The notes below the pieces were generated by a model. That model saw only the letters and a program-made list of their open reading frames with translations. It ran no database searches and was not told the origin of the DNA. Of a DNA stretch of 64,000 nt, positions 26,715 through 35,885 are shown one piece after another (the stretch's first letter is position 1; each line of letters starts with the position of its first letter). Position numbers and translations under genes: made by a program. The stretch is from Alkalispirillum mobile (GTDB lineage: Bacteria > Pseudomonadota > Gammaproteobacteria > Nitrococcales > Halorhodospiraceae). The stretch covers positions 1 through 64,000 of the forward strand of contig NZ_RCDA01000001.1 in the NCBI RefSeq assembly GCF_003664325.1, read 5' to 3'.

Positions 26715-27125
26715 ATGGCGAAGCAGAACGAATCGCAACCCGCGAAAGTCCGGCTCGACCGCTGGCTGTGGGCGGCGCGTTTTTTCAAGACGCGCCGTCT
26801 GTCGGTGGAGGCCATCAAGGGCGGCAAGGTCGAGGTGGATGGCGTGCCCGCCAAGCCGGCGCGCGACGTGAGCCCCGGGCAGCGGGTGAAGGTGCGCAAG
26901 GGCGCGTTCACCTTCGAGGTGGTGGTCCGCGACGTGGCCAACCAGCGGGGGCCGGCCAAGGTGGCTGAGCAACTCTACGAGGAGACGCCGGAGAGTGTGG
27001 CGGCCCGTGAGAAGGTGCGGGAACAGCAGCGGATGAACGCCGCCTTCGTGCCCCGCCCGGATCATCGGCCGGACAAGCGCAGCCGGCGGGAACTGGCCCG
27101 GGTCAAGCGGGGTGGCGGCACCTGA
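26715..27125 (+). CDS. hslR: Hsp15-like S4-domain RNA-binding protein
   Basis: A 136-residue basic protein with an N-terminal S4 domain (VRLDRWLWAARFFKTRRL, then AIKGGKVEVDG) and a positively charged C-terminal tail. This is the length and layout of Hsp15, which binds 50S subunits carrying stalled nascent chains and helps to recycle them. The ATG at 26715 was chosen since MAKQNES is the natural start; it lies 25 bases after rraA and is probably co-transcribed. Confidence 0.9.
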   Translation: MAKQNESQPAKVRLDRWLWAARFFKTRRLSVEAIKGGKVEVDGVPAKPARDVSPGQRVKVRKGAFTFEVVVRDVANQRGPAKVAEQLYEETPESVAAREKVREQQRMNAAFVPRPDHRPDKRSRRELARVKRGGGT

Positions 27126-27208
27126 GGGGGGCGGCGGAGGTGTGTCCCCGGCCGGGGCCTGCTAGAATGCCGGCCCCGTTTCCCAGCCACTTCACGGTTC
27201 CAGTCGAA

Positions 27209-27520
27209 ATGTCCGATCAGTTGCCACCCGATGCCAGTCTCTATGATGTTGCCGCCGCCAACGTGGTGGACAGGGGCAACGAGCTGCTGGAGCAGCATGA
27301 GGATGGCGATGCGTGGGAGGTGGCCTCCGGCATGCTGGCCGGGGCAATCCACTACTGGCTTTACTCCCGCCAGCCCTGCGGGGACCCGGGCTGCGCCGAT
27401 TGCGCCGATCTCAGCTCCGCCGAGGAGCGGCTGCGCGCTCTGCTCGAAGAGGTGCAGGAGTCGGCCCGCACCAGCGATTACTACCACTCCCCGCACGATC
27501 ACAACGTGGGCAACGCCTGA
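27209..27520 (+). CDS. Conserved hypothetical protein with a CxxxxCxxC motif
   Basis: A 103-residue soluble acidic protein. A cluster PCGDPGCADCAD at about residues 57-68 could bind metal, and the C-terminus has HSPHDHN. The rest is helical. I do not recognise a family. The ATG at 27209 has no strong ribosome-binding site; an ATG at 27167 is an alternative. It converges with the DnaE2 gene. Confidence 0.6.
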   Translation: MSDQLPPDASLYDVAAANVVDRGNELLEQHEDGDAWEVASGMLAGAIHYWLYSRQPCGDPGCADCADLSSAEERLRALLEEVQESARTSDYYHSPHDHNVGNA

Positions 27521-27544
27521 CGTCCCCGGGGTGGTTGTCCGGTA

Positions 27545-30500
27545 TTAGTGAAAGTCCCGCGAGCGCACGTCCAGCTCTCCCAGCCAGTCGCTCCAGTCCT
27601 CCAGCCGCCCGGCTACCAGGTGGGTCACCAAACCCTTTCGCTCCCAGACGCCGCTGACCATCAGCAGCCGCGCCCCCAGCAGGGCGAGGCGCTGGGCCTC
27701 GGCGGTGGCCTTCCAGACCACCAGGTTGATCTGCCCGGTCTCGTCCTCCAGGGTCAGGAAGGTGACACCGCCGGCGGAGCCGGGGCGTTGGCGGTTGATG
27801 ACCAGGCCGGCGGTGCGCACCAGGCGGCCGTGGTCGGTGGTGGCCAGGTCGGCGGCGGTGAGTAGTCGGTGCCGCTGTAACCGGGGGCGGAGCAGGGCGA
27901 GGGGGTGGCGGCCCAGGGTGAAGCCCAGGCGGGCATAGTCGGCCACCAGGTCCTCGCCCTCGGCGGGGGCCTCCAGCGCCGGGGCCGTCTCTTCCACCCG
28001 CAGGTCGTCGAATACCGGTAACCCGGCCTCCGCCCCCAGCACCTGCCACCAGGCGGCGCGCCGGTGGCCGGCCAGGCCGTGCAGGGCCCCGGCGTGGGCC
28101 AGGGTCTCCAGGTCGCGCCGCTGCAGGGCGGCGCGGCGGGCCATCTCCTGGACATCACGAAAGGGGCGACGGCCTCGGGCGGCAATCAGCCTGTCGGCTG
28201 CCTGGCGGTTGAGACCGCGTACCAGCCGTAGGCCCAGGCGCAGGGCCGGCTCGCCATCGCTGCGGTGCTCCAGGGTGCAGTCCCAGTCGCTGTGGCCCGT
28301 GTCCACCGGGCGGATCTCCACCCCGTGCCGTTCGGCATCCCGCAGCAGTTGCGCCGGGGCGTAGAAGCCCATGGGCTGGCTGTTGAGCAGGGCACAGGTG
28401 AAGATGGCCGGCTCGTGGTGCTTGAGCCAGGCGGAGACGTAGACCAGCAGGGCGAAGCTCGCGGCGTGGGACTCCGGGAAGCCGTACTCGCCGAAGCCCT
28501 GGATCTGCCGGAAAATGCGCTCGGCGAAGTCCTCGCTGTAACCGTTTTGGCGCATGCCCTTGAGCAGCTTGTCCCGGAACGGCCCCAGCCCCCCTTTGCG
28601 CTTCCACGCCGCCATGGCCCGGCGCAGCGCGTCCGCCTCGCCGGGGGTGAAGCCGGCTGCCACCACCGCCAGTTGCATCACCTGTTCCTGGAAGATGGGT
28701 ACGCCCAGGGTGCGCCCCAACACCCCGCGCACGGCTTCGCTGGGGTAGTCCTCCGGCTCCAGCCCCTCGCGCCGGCGCAGGTAGGGGTGGACCATGTCCC
28801 CCTGGATAGGGCCGGGGCGAACAATGGCCACTTCGATGACCAGGTCGTAGAAGGTGCGCGGTTGCAGCCGGGGCAGCATGGCCATCTGGGCGCGGGACTC
28901 GATCTGAAAGACGCCCATGGTGTCGGCGTGGCTGATCATGCGGTAGACGGCCGGGTCTTCCGGGGGCACGTCGGCCAGGGTGAGCCGGCGGCCCCGGAAG
29001 TCGGCCAGCAGGTCGAGGGCGCGGCGGATGCAACTGAGCATGCCCAGGGCGAGCACGTCCACCTTGAGCAGGCCCAGGGCCTCCAGGTCGTCCTTGTCCC
29101 ACTGGATGATGGTGCGGCCGGCCATGGCGGCGTTCTCGGTGGGCACCAGTTCGCTGATGGGGCCTTCGGAGATGACAAAGCCGCCCACGTGCTGGGAGAG
29201 GTGGCGGGGCAGGCCCAGCAGTTGCCCGGCGAGGGCCACGGTGCGGGCCAGGCGCGGGTCGTCGGGGTCCAGGCCCGCATCGCGCAGGCGCGCCGGGTCG
29301 ATGTGCTTGCCGTCCCACCACTGGATGCTGCCGGCGAGCCGGTCGATGGTCTCGCCCTCCAGGCCCAGGGCGCGGCCGGCGTCGCGCAGGGCGCTGCGGG
29401 GGCGGTAGCGGATCACGGTGGCGGCCAGGGCGGCCCGGTGGCGGCCATATTTGCGGTAGATGTACTGGATGACCTCCTCGCGCCGCTCGTGTTCGAAGTC
29501 CACGTCGATGTCCGGCGGCTCGCCCCGCTCCTTGGAGATGAAGCGCTCGAAGAGCAGCGACTGGCGGGCCGGGTCCACCGCCGTGATCCCCAGGCAGTAG
29601 CAGACCGCCGAGTTGGCCGACGAGCCCCGGCCCTGGCAGAGGATGCCCCGGCGCCGGGCGAAGGCCACGACGTCATGCACGGTGAGAAAGAAGGGCTCGT
29701 AGCCCATCTCGGCGATCAGGGCCAGTTCATGGTCCACCTGGCGGGCGACCTTTTCCGGCATGCCCTGGGGCCAGTGGCGGCGCGCTCCTTCCAGGGTGAG
29801 CCGGCGCAGGTGGCTGGCCGGGGTCTCGCCGACGGGGACCAGTTCGGCGGGGTATTCATAGCGCAGTTCATCCAGGCTGAAATGGCACTGTTCGGCCAGG
29901 GTCACGGTGCGTTGCAGCAGTTCCGGGGGGTAGAGCCGGGCCAGGCTGTGCCGGGGGCGCAGGTGGCGCTCGCCGCTGCACTGCAAGGCGGCGCCCATTT
30001 CGGTGAGGGGCCGGCGATGACGCAGGGCGCTGAGGGTATCCTGCAGGGCGCGGCGGCTGCGCTGGTGCATCAACGCCCCGCCGGCGGCCACCGGCGGCAG
30101 GCCAAAGCGTTCGGCCAGGGCCAGCAACCGCTGCAGGCGGGCCTCGTCGTCGGGGCCGTGGTGCAGGGCCACGGCCAGGTGGCCGCGGTCGCCGAAGTGG
30201 TGGGCGAACCAGCGGCCGTGGTCGGGGTCGTGGGGTGTGTCGTCGGGCACCCACAGGGCCAGGCAGTGGGGCAGGCCCCCCTCCAGTTGCTCCCGTTCCA
30301 GGCGGTAGTTTCCCTTGTCCGCCTGGCTCCGCCCCAGGCTAATCAGCGCGCAGAGTTCGGCCCAGGCCTGGCGGCAGGGGGCCAACAGCACCAGCAGTGG
30401 TCCGTTGTGGACGCGGATCTCGCTGCCGTGGATGAGGTGCAACCCCGCTTCTTTGGCTGCCTGGTGGGCGCGCACGGCCCCAGCCACCGAGCACTCGTCG

Positions 30501-30622
30501 GTGAGGGCTAGGGCGCGGTAGCCCAGATCGGCCGCCCGGTGCACCAGCTCGGCGGGCTGGGAGGCGCCGCGCAGGAAGCTGAAGCAGGAGAGGCAGTGGA
30601 GTTCGGCGTAGTCGAGGGGCAT
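27545..30622 (-). CDS. dnaE2: Error-prone DNA polymerase DnaE2 (ImuC)
   Basis: A 1025-residue C-family polymerase. An N-terminal PHP domain (YAELHCLSCFSFLRGAS) is followed by the polymerase core with the PDIDVDFEHERREEV catalytic aspartates near residue 370, a helix-hairpin-helix region near 830 and an OB fold near 930. It is shorter than replicative DnaE and lacks its C-terminal tau-binding region, as in DnaE2. It performs damage-tolerant, mutagenic synthesis, normally with ImuA and ImuB. Neither partner gene is adjacent in this window. A near-perfect LexA box lies 12 bases upstream of the start. Confidence 0.95.
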   Translation of the reverse strand: MPLDYAELHCLSCFSFLRGASQPAELVHRAADLGYRALALTDECSVAGAVRAHQAAKEAGLHLIHGSEIRVHNGPLLVLLAPCRQAWAELCALISLGRSQADKGNYRLEREQLEGGLPHCLALWVPDDTPHDPDHGRWFAHHFGDRGHLAVALHHGPDDEARLQRLLALAERFGLPPVAAGGALMHQRSRRALQDTLSALRHRRPLTEMGAALQCSGERHLRPRHSLARLYPPELLQRTVTLAEQCHFSLDELRYEYPAELVPVGETPASHLRRLTLEGARRHWPQGMPEKVARQVDHELALIAEMGYEPFFLTVHDVVAFARRRGILCQGRGSSANSAVCYCLGITAVDPARQSLLFERFISKERGEPPDIDVDFEHERREEVIQYIYRKYGRHRAALAATVIRYRPRSALRDAGRALGLEGETIDRLAGSIQWWDGKHIDPARLRDAGLDPDDPRLARTVALAGQLLGLPRHLSQHVGGFVISEGPISELVPTENAAMAGRTIIQWDKDDLEALGLLKVDVLALGMLSCIRRALDLLADFRGRRLTLADVPPEDPAVYRMISHADTMGVFQIESRAQMAMLPRLQPRTFYDLVIEVAIVRPGPIQGDMVHPYLRRREGLEPEDYPSEAVRGVLGRTLGVPIFQEQVMQLAVVAAGFTPGEADALRRAMAAWKRKGGLGPFRDKLLKGMRQNGYSEDFAERIFRQIQGFGEYGFPESHAASFALLVYVSAWLKHHEPAIFTCALLNSQPMGFYAPAQLLRDAERHGVEIRPVDTGHSDWDCTLEHRSDGEPALRLGLRLVRGLNRQAADRLIAARGRRPFRDVQEMARRAALQRRDLETLAHAGALHGLAGHRRAAWWQVLGAEAGLPVFDDLRVEETAPALEAPAEGEDLVADYARLGFTLGRHPLALLRPRLQRHRLLTAADLATTDHGRLVRTAGLVINRQRPGSAGGVTFLTLEDETGQINLVVWKATAEAQRLALLGARLLMVSGVWERKGLVTHLVAGRLEDWSDWLGELDVRSRDFH

Positions 30623-30634
30623 CCGGGGCTAATG

Positions 30635-30650
30635 CTGTATAGATATACAG
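30635..30650 (-). promoter_or_regulatory. LexA (SOS) box upstream of dnaE2
   Basis: CTGTATAGATATACAG, a 16-base palindrome differing from the E. coli consensus CTGTATATATATACAG at one base. It lies 13-28 bases before the DnaE2 start codon, a position where LexA would block transcription. Direct reading of the sequence; LexA type (gammaproteobacterial) is inferred. Confidence 0.9.
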
Positions 30651-30721
30651 CTATTGTCGGTGCTTGTTGAGGCAGGGGCAAGGGGCCCCTCAACCCGCCG
30701 TGGGCATAGATCCCGCCATCG

Positions 30722-31948
30722 CTAAACCGGCCCGGACGAGCGGGCGGCTGCCTCAGCCTCTTCTTCGGCCGCGTGTCTGCAGACGGCCCGCGGGGCACCG
30801 TTGGCTAACAGCAGTGCGCCCAGCGAGCAGACCGCCATGATCAGCACGATGGGCAGCAGGGCCTCGCCGGCCACCCGGGTGGACAGCGCGCTGATGAGCC
30901 CGGCCACGGTGAACTGGGTGGCACCCAGCAGCGCGGCGGCGGTGCCCCCCAGGTTGGGGAAGTGATCCAGCGCGCCGGCCAGACTGTTGGGGACGATGGC
31001 CCCCATGCACCCGGCCACTGCCACCAGACAGGCCGCCACCGCCCAGACCGGCGCGTCCAGCACCACCAGCAGGACCAGCAGGGCGAGCGCCCCGTGCTGG
31101 GCCCGGACCGCGGTACGCATGATCTGAACCGCCGGGAAGTGGAAAAGCAGCCGCCGGTTCAACAGGTTCAGGCAGGCCATCGCCGCCACGTTGGCCGCGA
31201 ACAGCGCCGAGAAGGCCGCGTTGGAGAGCCCGAGCGCGCCCTGGTAGATGAACGAGGCGTGGGTGATGAATACCAGCATGGCGCTGAAGGCCAGCGTCTG
31301 CAGCAGGATGAAGCGCATGGACAACCGATGCCGCAGGACCAGCCGATAGTTGGTCAGCAGTGTGCGTACCGGCGTCTGTTGCGGCGTGCGGGCGGGGATG
31401 CGCCGGAACAGTCCGAAGTGCAGCACGACCGCAAGCAGCAGGGCGTACCCGCTCAGGGCCTGGTAGATGGCCGGCCAGTCGCTCACCACCAGCAGTGCAC
31501 TGCCCAGGGCGGGGGCCGATGCCGGCGCAATGAACATCACCAGGCCGATCATCCCGAACAGGCGGGCCGCTTCGTTACCGCGGCACTGATCGCGCACGAT
31601 CGCCGGTACCGACACCGCGCAGAAGGCGCCGCCGATGCCCTGCACGATCCGCCAGCCGAGCATCTCGTTCAGGCTCCCCGCCAGCGCTACCATGAACGAG
31701 GCGGCGGCAAAGACCGCCAGCCCCAAGAGCAGGATGCGCTGACGGCCGTAGCGGTCGGAGAGCGGCCCGCCCACCAGTTGCGCCAGGCCCAGGGTGAAGA
31801 CGTAGGCACTGAGCGTCAGTCCCACGTCTGCCTTGCTGACCCCCAGGTCGTCCGAAATGCTGGGGAATGCCGGCAGGTAGGCATCCAGGGCCAGCGGGCC
31901 CAGGGCCACTGTCATGCCGAGCAGGACTGCAAGCTGGAAGTGGGGCAT
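30722..31948 (-). CDS. Bcr/CflA-family MFS drug exporter
   Basis: A 408-residue major-facilitator protein with 12 predicted helices and the motif GGPLSDRYGRQRILL between helices 2 and 3, typical of the Bcr/CflA drug:H+ antiporter group. The opening LALDAYLPAFPSISDDL is also a signature of this group. It lies upstream of dnaE2 in the same direction but outside the SOS box, so it is not SOS-controlled by that site. Substrate unknown. Confidence 0.85.
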   Translation of the reverse strand: MPHFQLAVLLGMTVALGPLALDAYLPAFPSISDDLGVSKADVGLTLSAYVFTLGLAQLVGGPLSDRYGRQRILLLGLAVFAAASFMVALAGSLNEMLGWRIVQGIGGAFCAVSVPAIVRDQCRGNEAARLFGMIGLVMFIAPASAPALGSALLVVSDWPAIYQALSGYALLLAVVLHFGLFRRIPARTPQQTPVRTLLTNYRLVLRHRLSMRFILLQTLAFSAMLVFITHASFIYQGALGLSNAAFSALFAANVAAMACLNLLNRRLLFHFPAVQIMRTAVRAQHGALALLVLLVVLDAPVWAVAACLVAVAGCMGAIVPNSLAGALDHFPNLGGTAAALLGATQFTVAGLISALSTRVAGEALLPIVLIMAVCSLGALLLANGAPRAVCRHAAEEEAEAAARSSGPV

Positions 31949-32016
31949 TCCGCGGACTCCTCGAGTGCCGGTGGCGCGCGGGTGACTTACCCGTCGGGCC
32001 GCTTTACACTGACCTT

Positions 32017-33321
32017 ATGGTCATTCAGGGCATGCCGTTTGTGCCGGGCGAGGCGGCCGGCCAAATCACGTACGATCCCGCCGAGGCATCGGACAGCCAC
32101 ATTCTCGTGCTGCCTTATGCCGACACCTTTTCCCTGGAGCAAATCCCGGCCGGCCTGGTAGTGCTGGGTGGCGCGCCGTTGGCCCACCCCCTCATCCAGC
32201 TCCAGCAACTGGGCGTGCCCACCGTCCTCCTGAACGAGGCCGAGGGAGATGCCCTTTGCGGCGGCGACTCCTTCCATCTGGATGGCACCAGCGGAGTTCT
32301 GAGCCCTGCCACCCTGCACAGCGAGGGCGTACGCGTTGCCCGGGGCGGCCGCCACGCCGGCCGAGTAAGGACGCGCGACGGGGTGCCGGTTCACCTGCGC
32401 GCTACGGTGACCGGTGAGATGGGGGCGCGGACCGCGCGGGAGGTGCAGGCGGATGCCGTGGGGCTGGTGCACAGCGAGTACCTTACCCCGGCACTGGCCC
32501 GCATGCCCGACCAGGCTTACTACGAGAAGGCGTTCGGCGCCATCTGCCAGGCGGCCGACCCGCTACCGGTCACGATCCGTCTCCTGGATATTTCGGTGGA
32601 CAAGAAGCCCGCCTGGTTGGGGAACTTGTCCGGCCTGACGGGCCTCCTCGGCCTCCAAGGATCACGGCTCTATGATATACCACCGGTCAAGAACGTGGTG
32701 GAATCGCAGGCCGCCGCCCTGGCCACCCTGGCCCGCCACCACGACCTGCGGGTGGTCATCCCCTTCGTGAACAGCCCCGAGGAGTACCGCCACTGGCGCA
32801 ACCGCCTGCGCCGCTGGTTGCCACCGGTCATCCCGCTGGGGCCCATGGTGGAAACGCCGGCCGCTGCCCTGTCGCTGCACCAGTTGGAAGAGGTCTCCGA
32901 CTTTGTCAGCATCGGCACCAACGACCTGATGCAGTGCTTCTTCGGTGCCGACCGCGATATCCCCCAGGTAGCCGGTCACCTGGACCCCTACGCCCCGTCG
33001 CTTTACCGCCTGTTCCGGGTGGCCACCCGGGACGTGAATGTCACCCGGGTGCAGCTCTGCGGCCTGTTGCAGCAACTCCCCGGCGTACTGCCCATCCTCA
33101 TCGGTCTGGGGTTCCGGCGCTTCAGTGTCAGCCCGCGCCTGGTGCCGCTGCTCTCGGAAGTGGTGACAGAAACCGACAGCCGCAAGGCCTATGAGCTGGC
33201 GCAACGGGCATGCGAGGCCCGCGACAGCCAGGCGGTTCGGCAGCTGCTCGGCTTCGGTCAGACCGGCGAGCAGCCCACCGTGCCCTGGCAGGTCGGTGGT
33301 GTGCGGTTGGGTCTTCGGTAA
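32017..33321 (+). CDS. PtsI/PEP-synthase-like phosphoenolpyruvate-utilising enzyme
   Basis: A 434-residue protein made of a swivelling phosphohistidine domain (about 1-95) and a PEP-binding TIM barrel (about 110-420). In the swivel, the sequence GGAPLAHPLIQLQQLGVPTVL parallels the GGxTSHxAI phospho-His motif of enzyme I, with His at the same place. In the barrel, SIGTNDLMQCFFGADRD and CGLLQQLPGVLP-IL match the conserved SxGTNDLxQ and CGEMA motifs, and GFRRFSVSP replaces GFxxFSMSP. The N-terminal HPr-binding domain of enzyme I is missing. No HPr, EII or nucleotide-binding partner is adjacent. Function is therefore unresolved. Confidence 0.7.
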   Translation: MVIQGMPFVPGEAAGQITYDPAEASDSHILVLPYADTFSLEQIPAGLVVLGGAPLAHPLIQLQQLGVPTVLLNEAEGDALCGGDSFHLDGTSGVLSPATLHSEGVRVARGGRHAGRVRTRDGVPVHLRATVTGEMGARTAREVQADAVGLVHSEYLTPALARMPDQAYYEKAFGAICQAADPLPVTIRLLDISVDKKPAWLGNLSGLTGLLGLQGSRLYDIPPVKNVVESQAAALATLARHHDLRVVIPFVNSPEEYRHWRNRLRRWLPPVIPLGPMVETPAAALSLHQLEEVSDFVSIGTNDLMQCFFGADRDIPQVAGHLDPYAPSLYRLFRVATRDVNVTRVQLCGLLQQLPGVLPILIGLGFRRFSVSPRLVPLLSEVVTETDSRKAYELAQRACEARDSQAVRQLLGFGQTGEQPTVPWQVGGVRLGLR

Positions 33322-33362
33322 CTCGCCCAAGGCCGGGTCTCTCAGACCTGAAAAACCGATAG

Positions 33363-33420
33363 GTATTTTAAATACAAAATTGGCCTTGAGGGCCTTATTC
33401 CTACAGATAACCCGGGGTTA
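33363..33420 (+). promoter_or_regulatory. AT-rich regulatory region with two perfect palindromes
   Basis: The gap before the signalling operon (33322-33512) is clearly AT-richer than its surroundings. It contains two perfect odd-length palindromes: GTATTT-T-AAATAC at 33363-33375 and TAACCC-G-GGGTTA at 33408-33420. They are candidate operators. A TATCAT follows at about 33428, a possible -10. No clear -35 spacing can be fixed. Confidence 0.4.
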
Positions 33421-33512
33421 AAACCTGTATCATTTAATCAAGATCTAGGTTTTCGGCTCCTGTATCTGGCTTGCTGGATGCCCGGGGTACCTGTCGGAGT
33501 GTCCATGCCCCC

Positions 33513-35882
33513 ATGAAAATCCGAATTCTGCTCGCCTTGCTGATCGGGGCGCTGGGGCTTTTAAGCCTCGGGTTTGCCGTTAAGCAATTGTTGGCCGCCA
33601 AGTCGACAGCGGAGTCGACTCAGCAGGCGAGGGATGCGAACGAGGTCGCCGTTCTGGCAAAGGATCTGGCCATCAGCCTGGCCCTGGAGCGCGGGCTATC
33701 CGTGTTTTTCGCGGCCCACCGGCAGGTCGGTCTTGCCACCGACGAGCAGGGCAATCTGCTACGGATCCAGGCGCGCAGTGATGCCCTGGCCGATGATCTG
33801 GCGGCGCAGCTGAGACAGTCTCACCCGTTCCTCTGGCTGGAGCTTGAGGAGCGGTTTATCCGGCACCGGCAGCAGATGGCCCAACTGCGTGAATCCCTCA
33901 CCGAGCCGAATGCACAGCAGATAAATACCGCACGCTGGTATGCCAGGACCAGCGCCTACATAGATTTCGTACAGGGGCTGCGCAATGACGTGTTCATGGA
34001 CACGATTAACCCGGGAGGGGAGGCCTGGCGTCTGATCCTGGTGCGCAACCATATCGTCTCCGCCACTGAATACATCGGCCGGCAGCGGGCGAGACTGACC
34101 GAGCACCTGGTGCTCCAATCAAGCACCGGACAGCATGAGTTATTGAGCGCCTCCCTTTACGGGTACCACGGCGCCGTCGAGCAGCAGCTCGCGGCAGCTC
34201 GCAGGCTCATCAGCATGCACCAGGACGCTGACGAACTGGAGCAGGGCCTGCAGCGAGGGAGGCAGACCTACGACCAGGAGGTCGCCACGGCGCTTTTCAA
34301 GGTCATCCGGGAGCACAGCCCGACCACGCGCCATTCCATTGTCCCCGGTGATTATTTCACGTCAGCCACCGAGAGCATCTTGGCGCTGAAGGCCTACGCG
34401 GACGAGTTGGGGGGGCGAATTGACCATCTGCTCCACCTCAGATACCAGGAGGCTCGCCGCCATGAGCAGTGGGGCTGGCTAGCGGTTCTGGGCACCGTCT
34501 TGGGTCTGAGTCTGGTGGTCCTTTTGCTGCACTTCCGGATCTTTCGCCCTCTGGGGGCTCTGGGCCGGGCCGCACGTCAGATACAGGCGGGCGACCTGGA
34601 CCAACCCATCCTGTCGCCCGGCAGGGATGAGCTCTCCGACTTGGCAGGGCGCTTCGAGGCCATGCGCCGCACCCTGGCAAGGGATATCCGCCAGCGTGAA
34701 GCATTGCTGCTGCAGACCCAGCTGTTCCAGCGCGTAGTGGAGCAGACCACGGATCTGGTGGTCATCACGGATCGGGAAGGGCGTATCGAGTACGTGAACC
34801 CGGCATTTGAGGGGGTCACTGGCCTCACTGAGCAGGAGGTGCTCGGTCAGACGATGGCAGTGCTCAAATCGGAGGAACACGAGCAGGATTTCTACGACCG
34901 GCTTTGGGCTGGCCTGACCCGGGGGCATCCCTTCAACGGGACGATCATAAACCGTAACCGCGAGGGACGGCTGTTTTACGAGGACAAGACCATCGTACCG
35001 TTGCTCGACGGCGAAGGCCGGATCACCCACTTTGTCTCAACCGGAAGGGATGTGACCGAACGCCGAAACATGGAGCGTCAGCTGGTGCGGACCGAGAAGC
35101 TTGCCTCCCTGGGCCAACTGGCCGCCGGTGTGGCCCACGAGATCAACAGCCCGGTGGCCTACGTCTACTCCAATCTGGGCACATTGGGTCGCTATGTGGG
35201 CAGCGTCACACGGCTACTGGACCTTTACCAGGCCGGGGAGTCTTACCTGCCGCCGGAGCGTCAGGAGCAGTTGCAGGCCTTCAAGGAGGCAATCCAGTAC
35301 GAGTTGATCCGCGAGGACCTGCCTGATCTGGTGCACGAGTCGCGGGAGGGGGCACAACGGGTCACCGCCATTGTCCGTGACCTCCGGCACTACTCCCGGG
35401 ATGACAGCGGTGAGTTTCGGCTGGTCAGCCTCCGGTCCGGACTCGACAGCACCCTGAATATCGCTCGAAACGAACTCAAGTACCACGCCAGTATCGTGCG
35501 GGATTATCAGGCGCTGCCGGAGGTGGAGTGCATCCCTGGTCAGATCAATCAGGTCTTCCTCAACCTTCTGACGAACGCGGCACAGGCACTGGAGGGCGAA
35601 GGAACGATTACGGTGGCCACCCGGTCAGAGGGTGAATCGGTGGTGGTAAGTATCTCTGATACCGGCCGCGGTATTCCGCCCGACGCAATGGGCCGCATCT
35701 TCGAGCCCTTTTTCACCACCAAGGAGGTGGGTCGGGGTACGGGGCTTGGATTGCCGCTGGTACAGGCCATCGTGGAACGGCACCACGGTGACGTGGAGGT
35801 GGAAAGCACGCCGGGCGAGGGCAGTTGCTTCCGTGTCCGTCTGCCGGTCCGTCAGCCGGTAACCCAGGGGCAGGAGGAGTGA
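33513..35882 (+). CDS. NIT-HAMP-PAS sensor histidine kinase
   Basis: A 789-residue membrane kinase. A span at 4-28 and another near 318-340 enclose a periplasmic domain of about 290 residues that opens with ISLALERGLSVFF, resembling the NIT nitrate/nitrite-sensing domain (xxxERGxS). HAMP follows, then a PAS domain beginning VVEQTTDLVVITDREG near 415, a HisKA domain with H542 in AAGVAHEINSPVAYV, and an HATPase domain (NLLTNAAQALEG; DTGRGIPPD; GTGLGLPL). It has no receiver of its own; receivers are supplied by the two downstream genes. Start ATG at 33513; the ribosome-binding GGAG is 14 bases upstream, so the start is moderately sure. Confidence 0.85.
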   Translation: MKIRILLALLIGALGLLSLGFAVKQLLAAKSTAESTQQARDANEVAVLAKDLAISLALERGLSVFFAAHRQVGLATDEQGNLLRIQARSDALADDLAAQLRQSHPFLWLELEERFIRHRQQMAQLRESLTEPNAQQINTARWYARTSAYIDFVQGLRNDVFMDTINPGGEAWRLILVRNHIVSATEYIGRQRARLTEHLVLQSSTGQHELLSASLYGYHGAVEQQLAAARRLISMHQDADELEQGLQRGRQTYDQEVATALFKVIREHSPTTRHSIVPGDYFTSATESILALKAYADELGGRIDHLLHLRYQEARRHEQWGWLAVLGTVLGLSLVVLLLHFRIFRPLGALGRAARQIQAGDLDQPILSPGRDELSDLAGRFEAMRRTLARDIRQREALLLQTQLFQRVVEQTTDLVVITDREGRIEYVNPAFEGVTGLTEQEVLGQTMAVLKSEEHEQDFYDRLWAGLTRGHPFNGTIINRNREGRLFYEDKTIVPLLDGEGRITHFVSTGRDVTERRNMERQLVRTEKLASLGQLAAGVAHEINSPVAYVYSNLGTLGRYVGSVTRLLDLYQAGESYLPPERQEQLQAFKEAIQYELIREDLPDLVHESREGAQRVTAIVRDLRHYSRDDSGEFRLVSLRSGLDSTLNIARNELKYHASIVRDYQALPEVECIPGQINQVFLNLLTNAAQALEGEGTITVATRSEGESVVVSISDTGRGIPPDAMGRIFEPFFTTKEVGRGTGLGLPLVQAIVERHHGDVEVESTPGEGSCFRVRLPVRQPVTQGQEE

Positions 35883-35885
35883 GGC

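Noticed and set aside
28265-30511. 748-codon frame on the plus strand opposite dnaE2
   Set aside because: Composition is that of a reverse-strand shadow (runs of Val, Gly, Ala and Gln) and dnaE2 is unmistakable.
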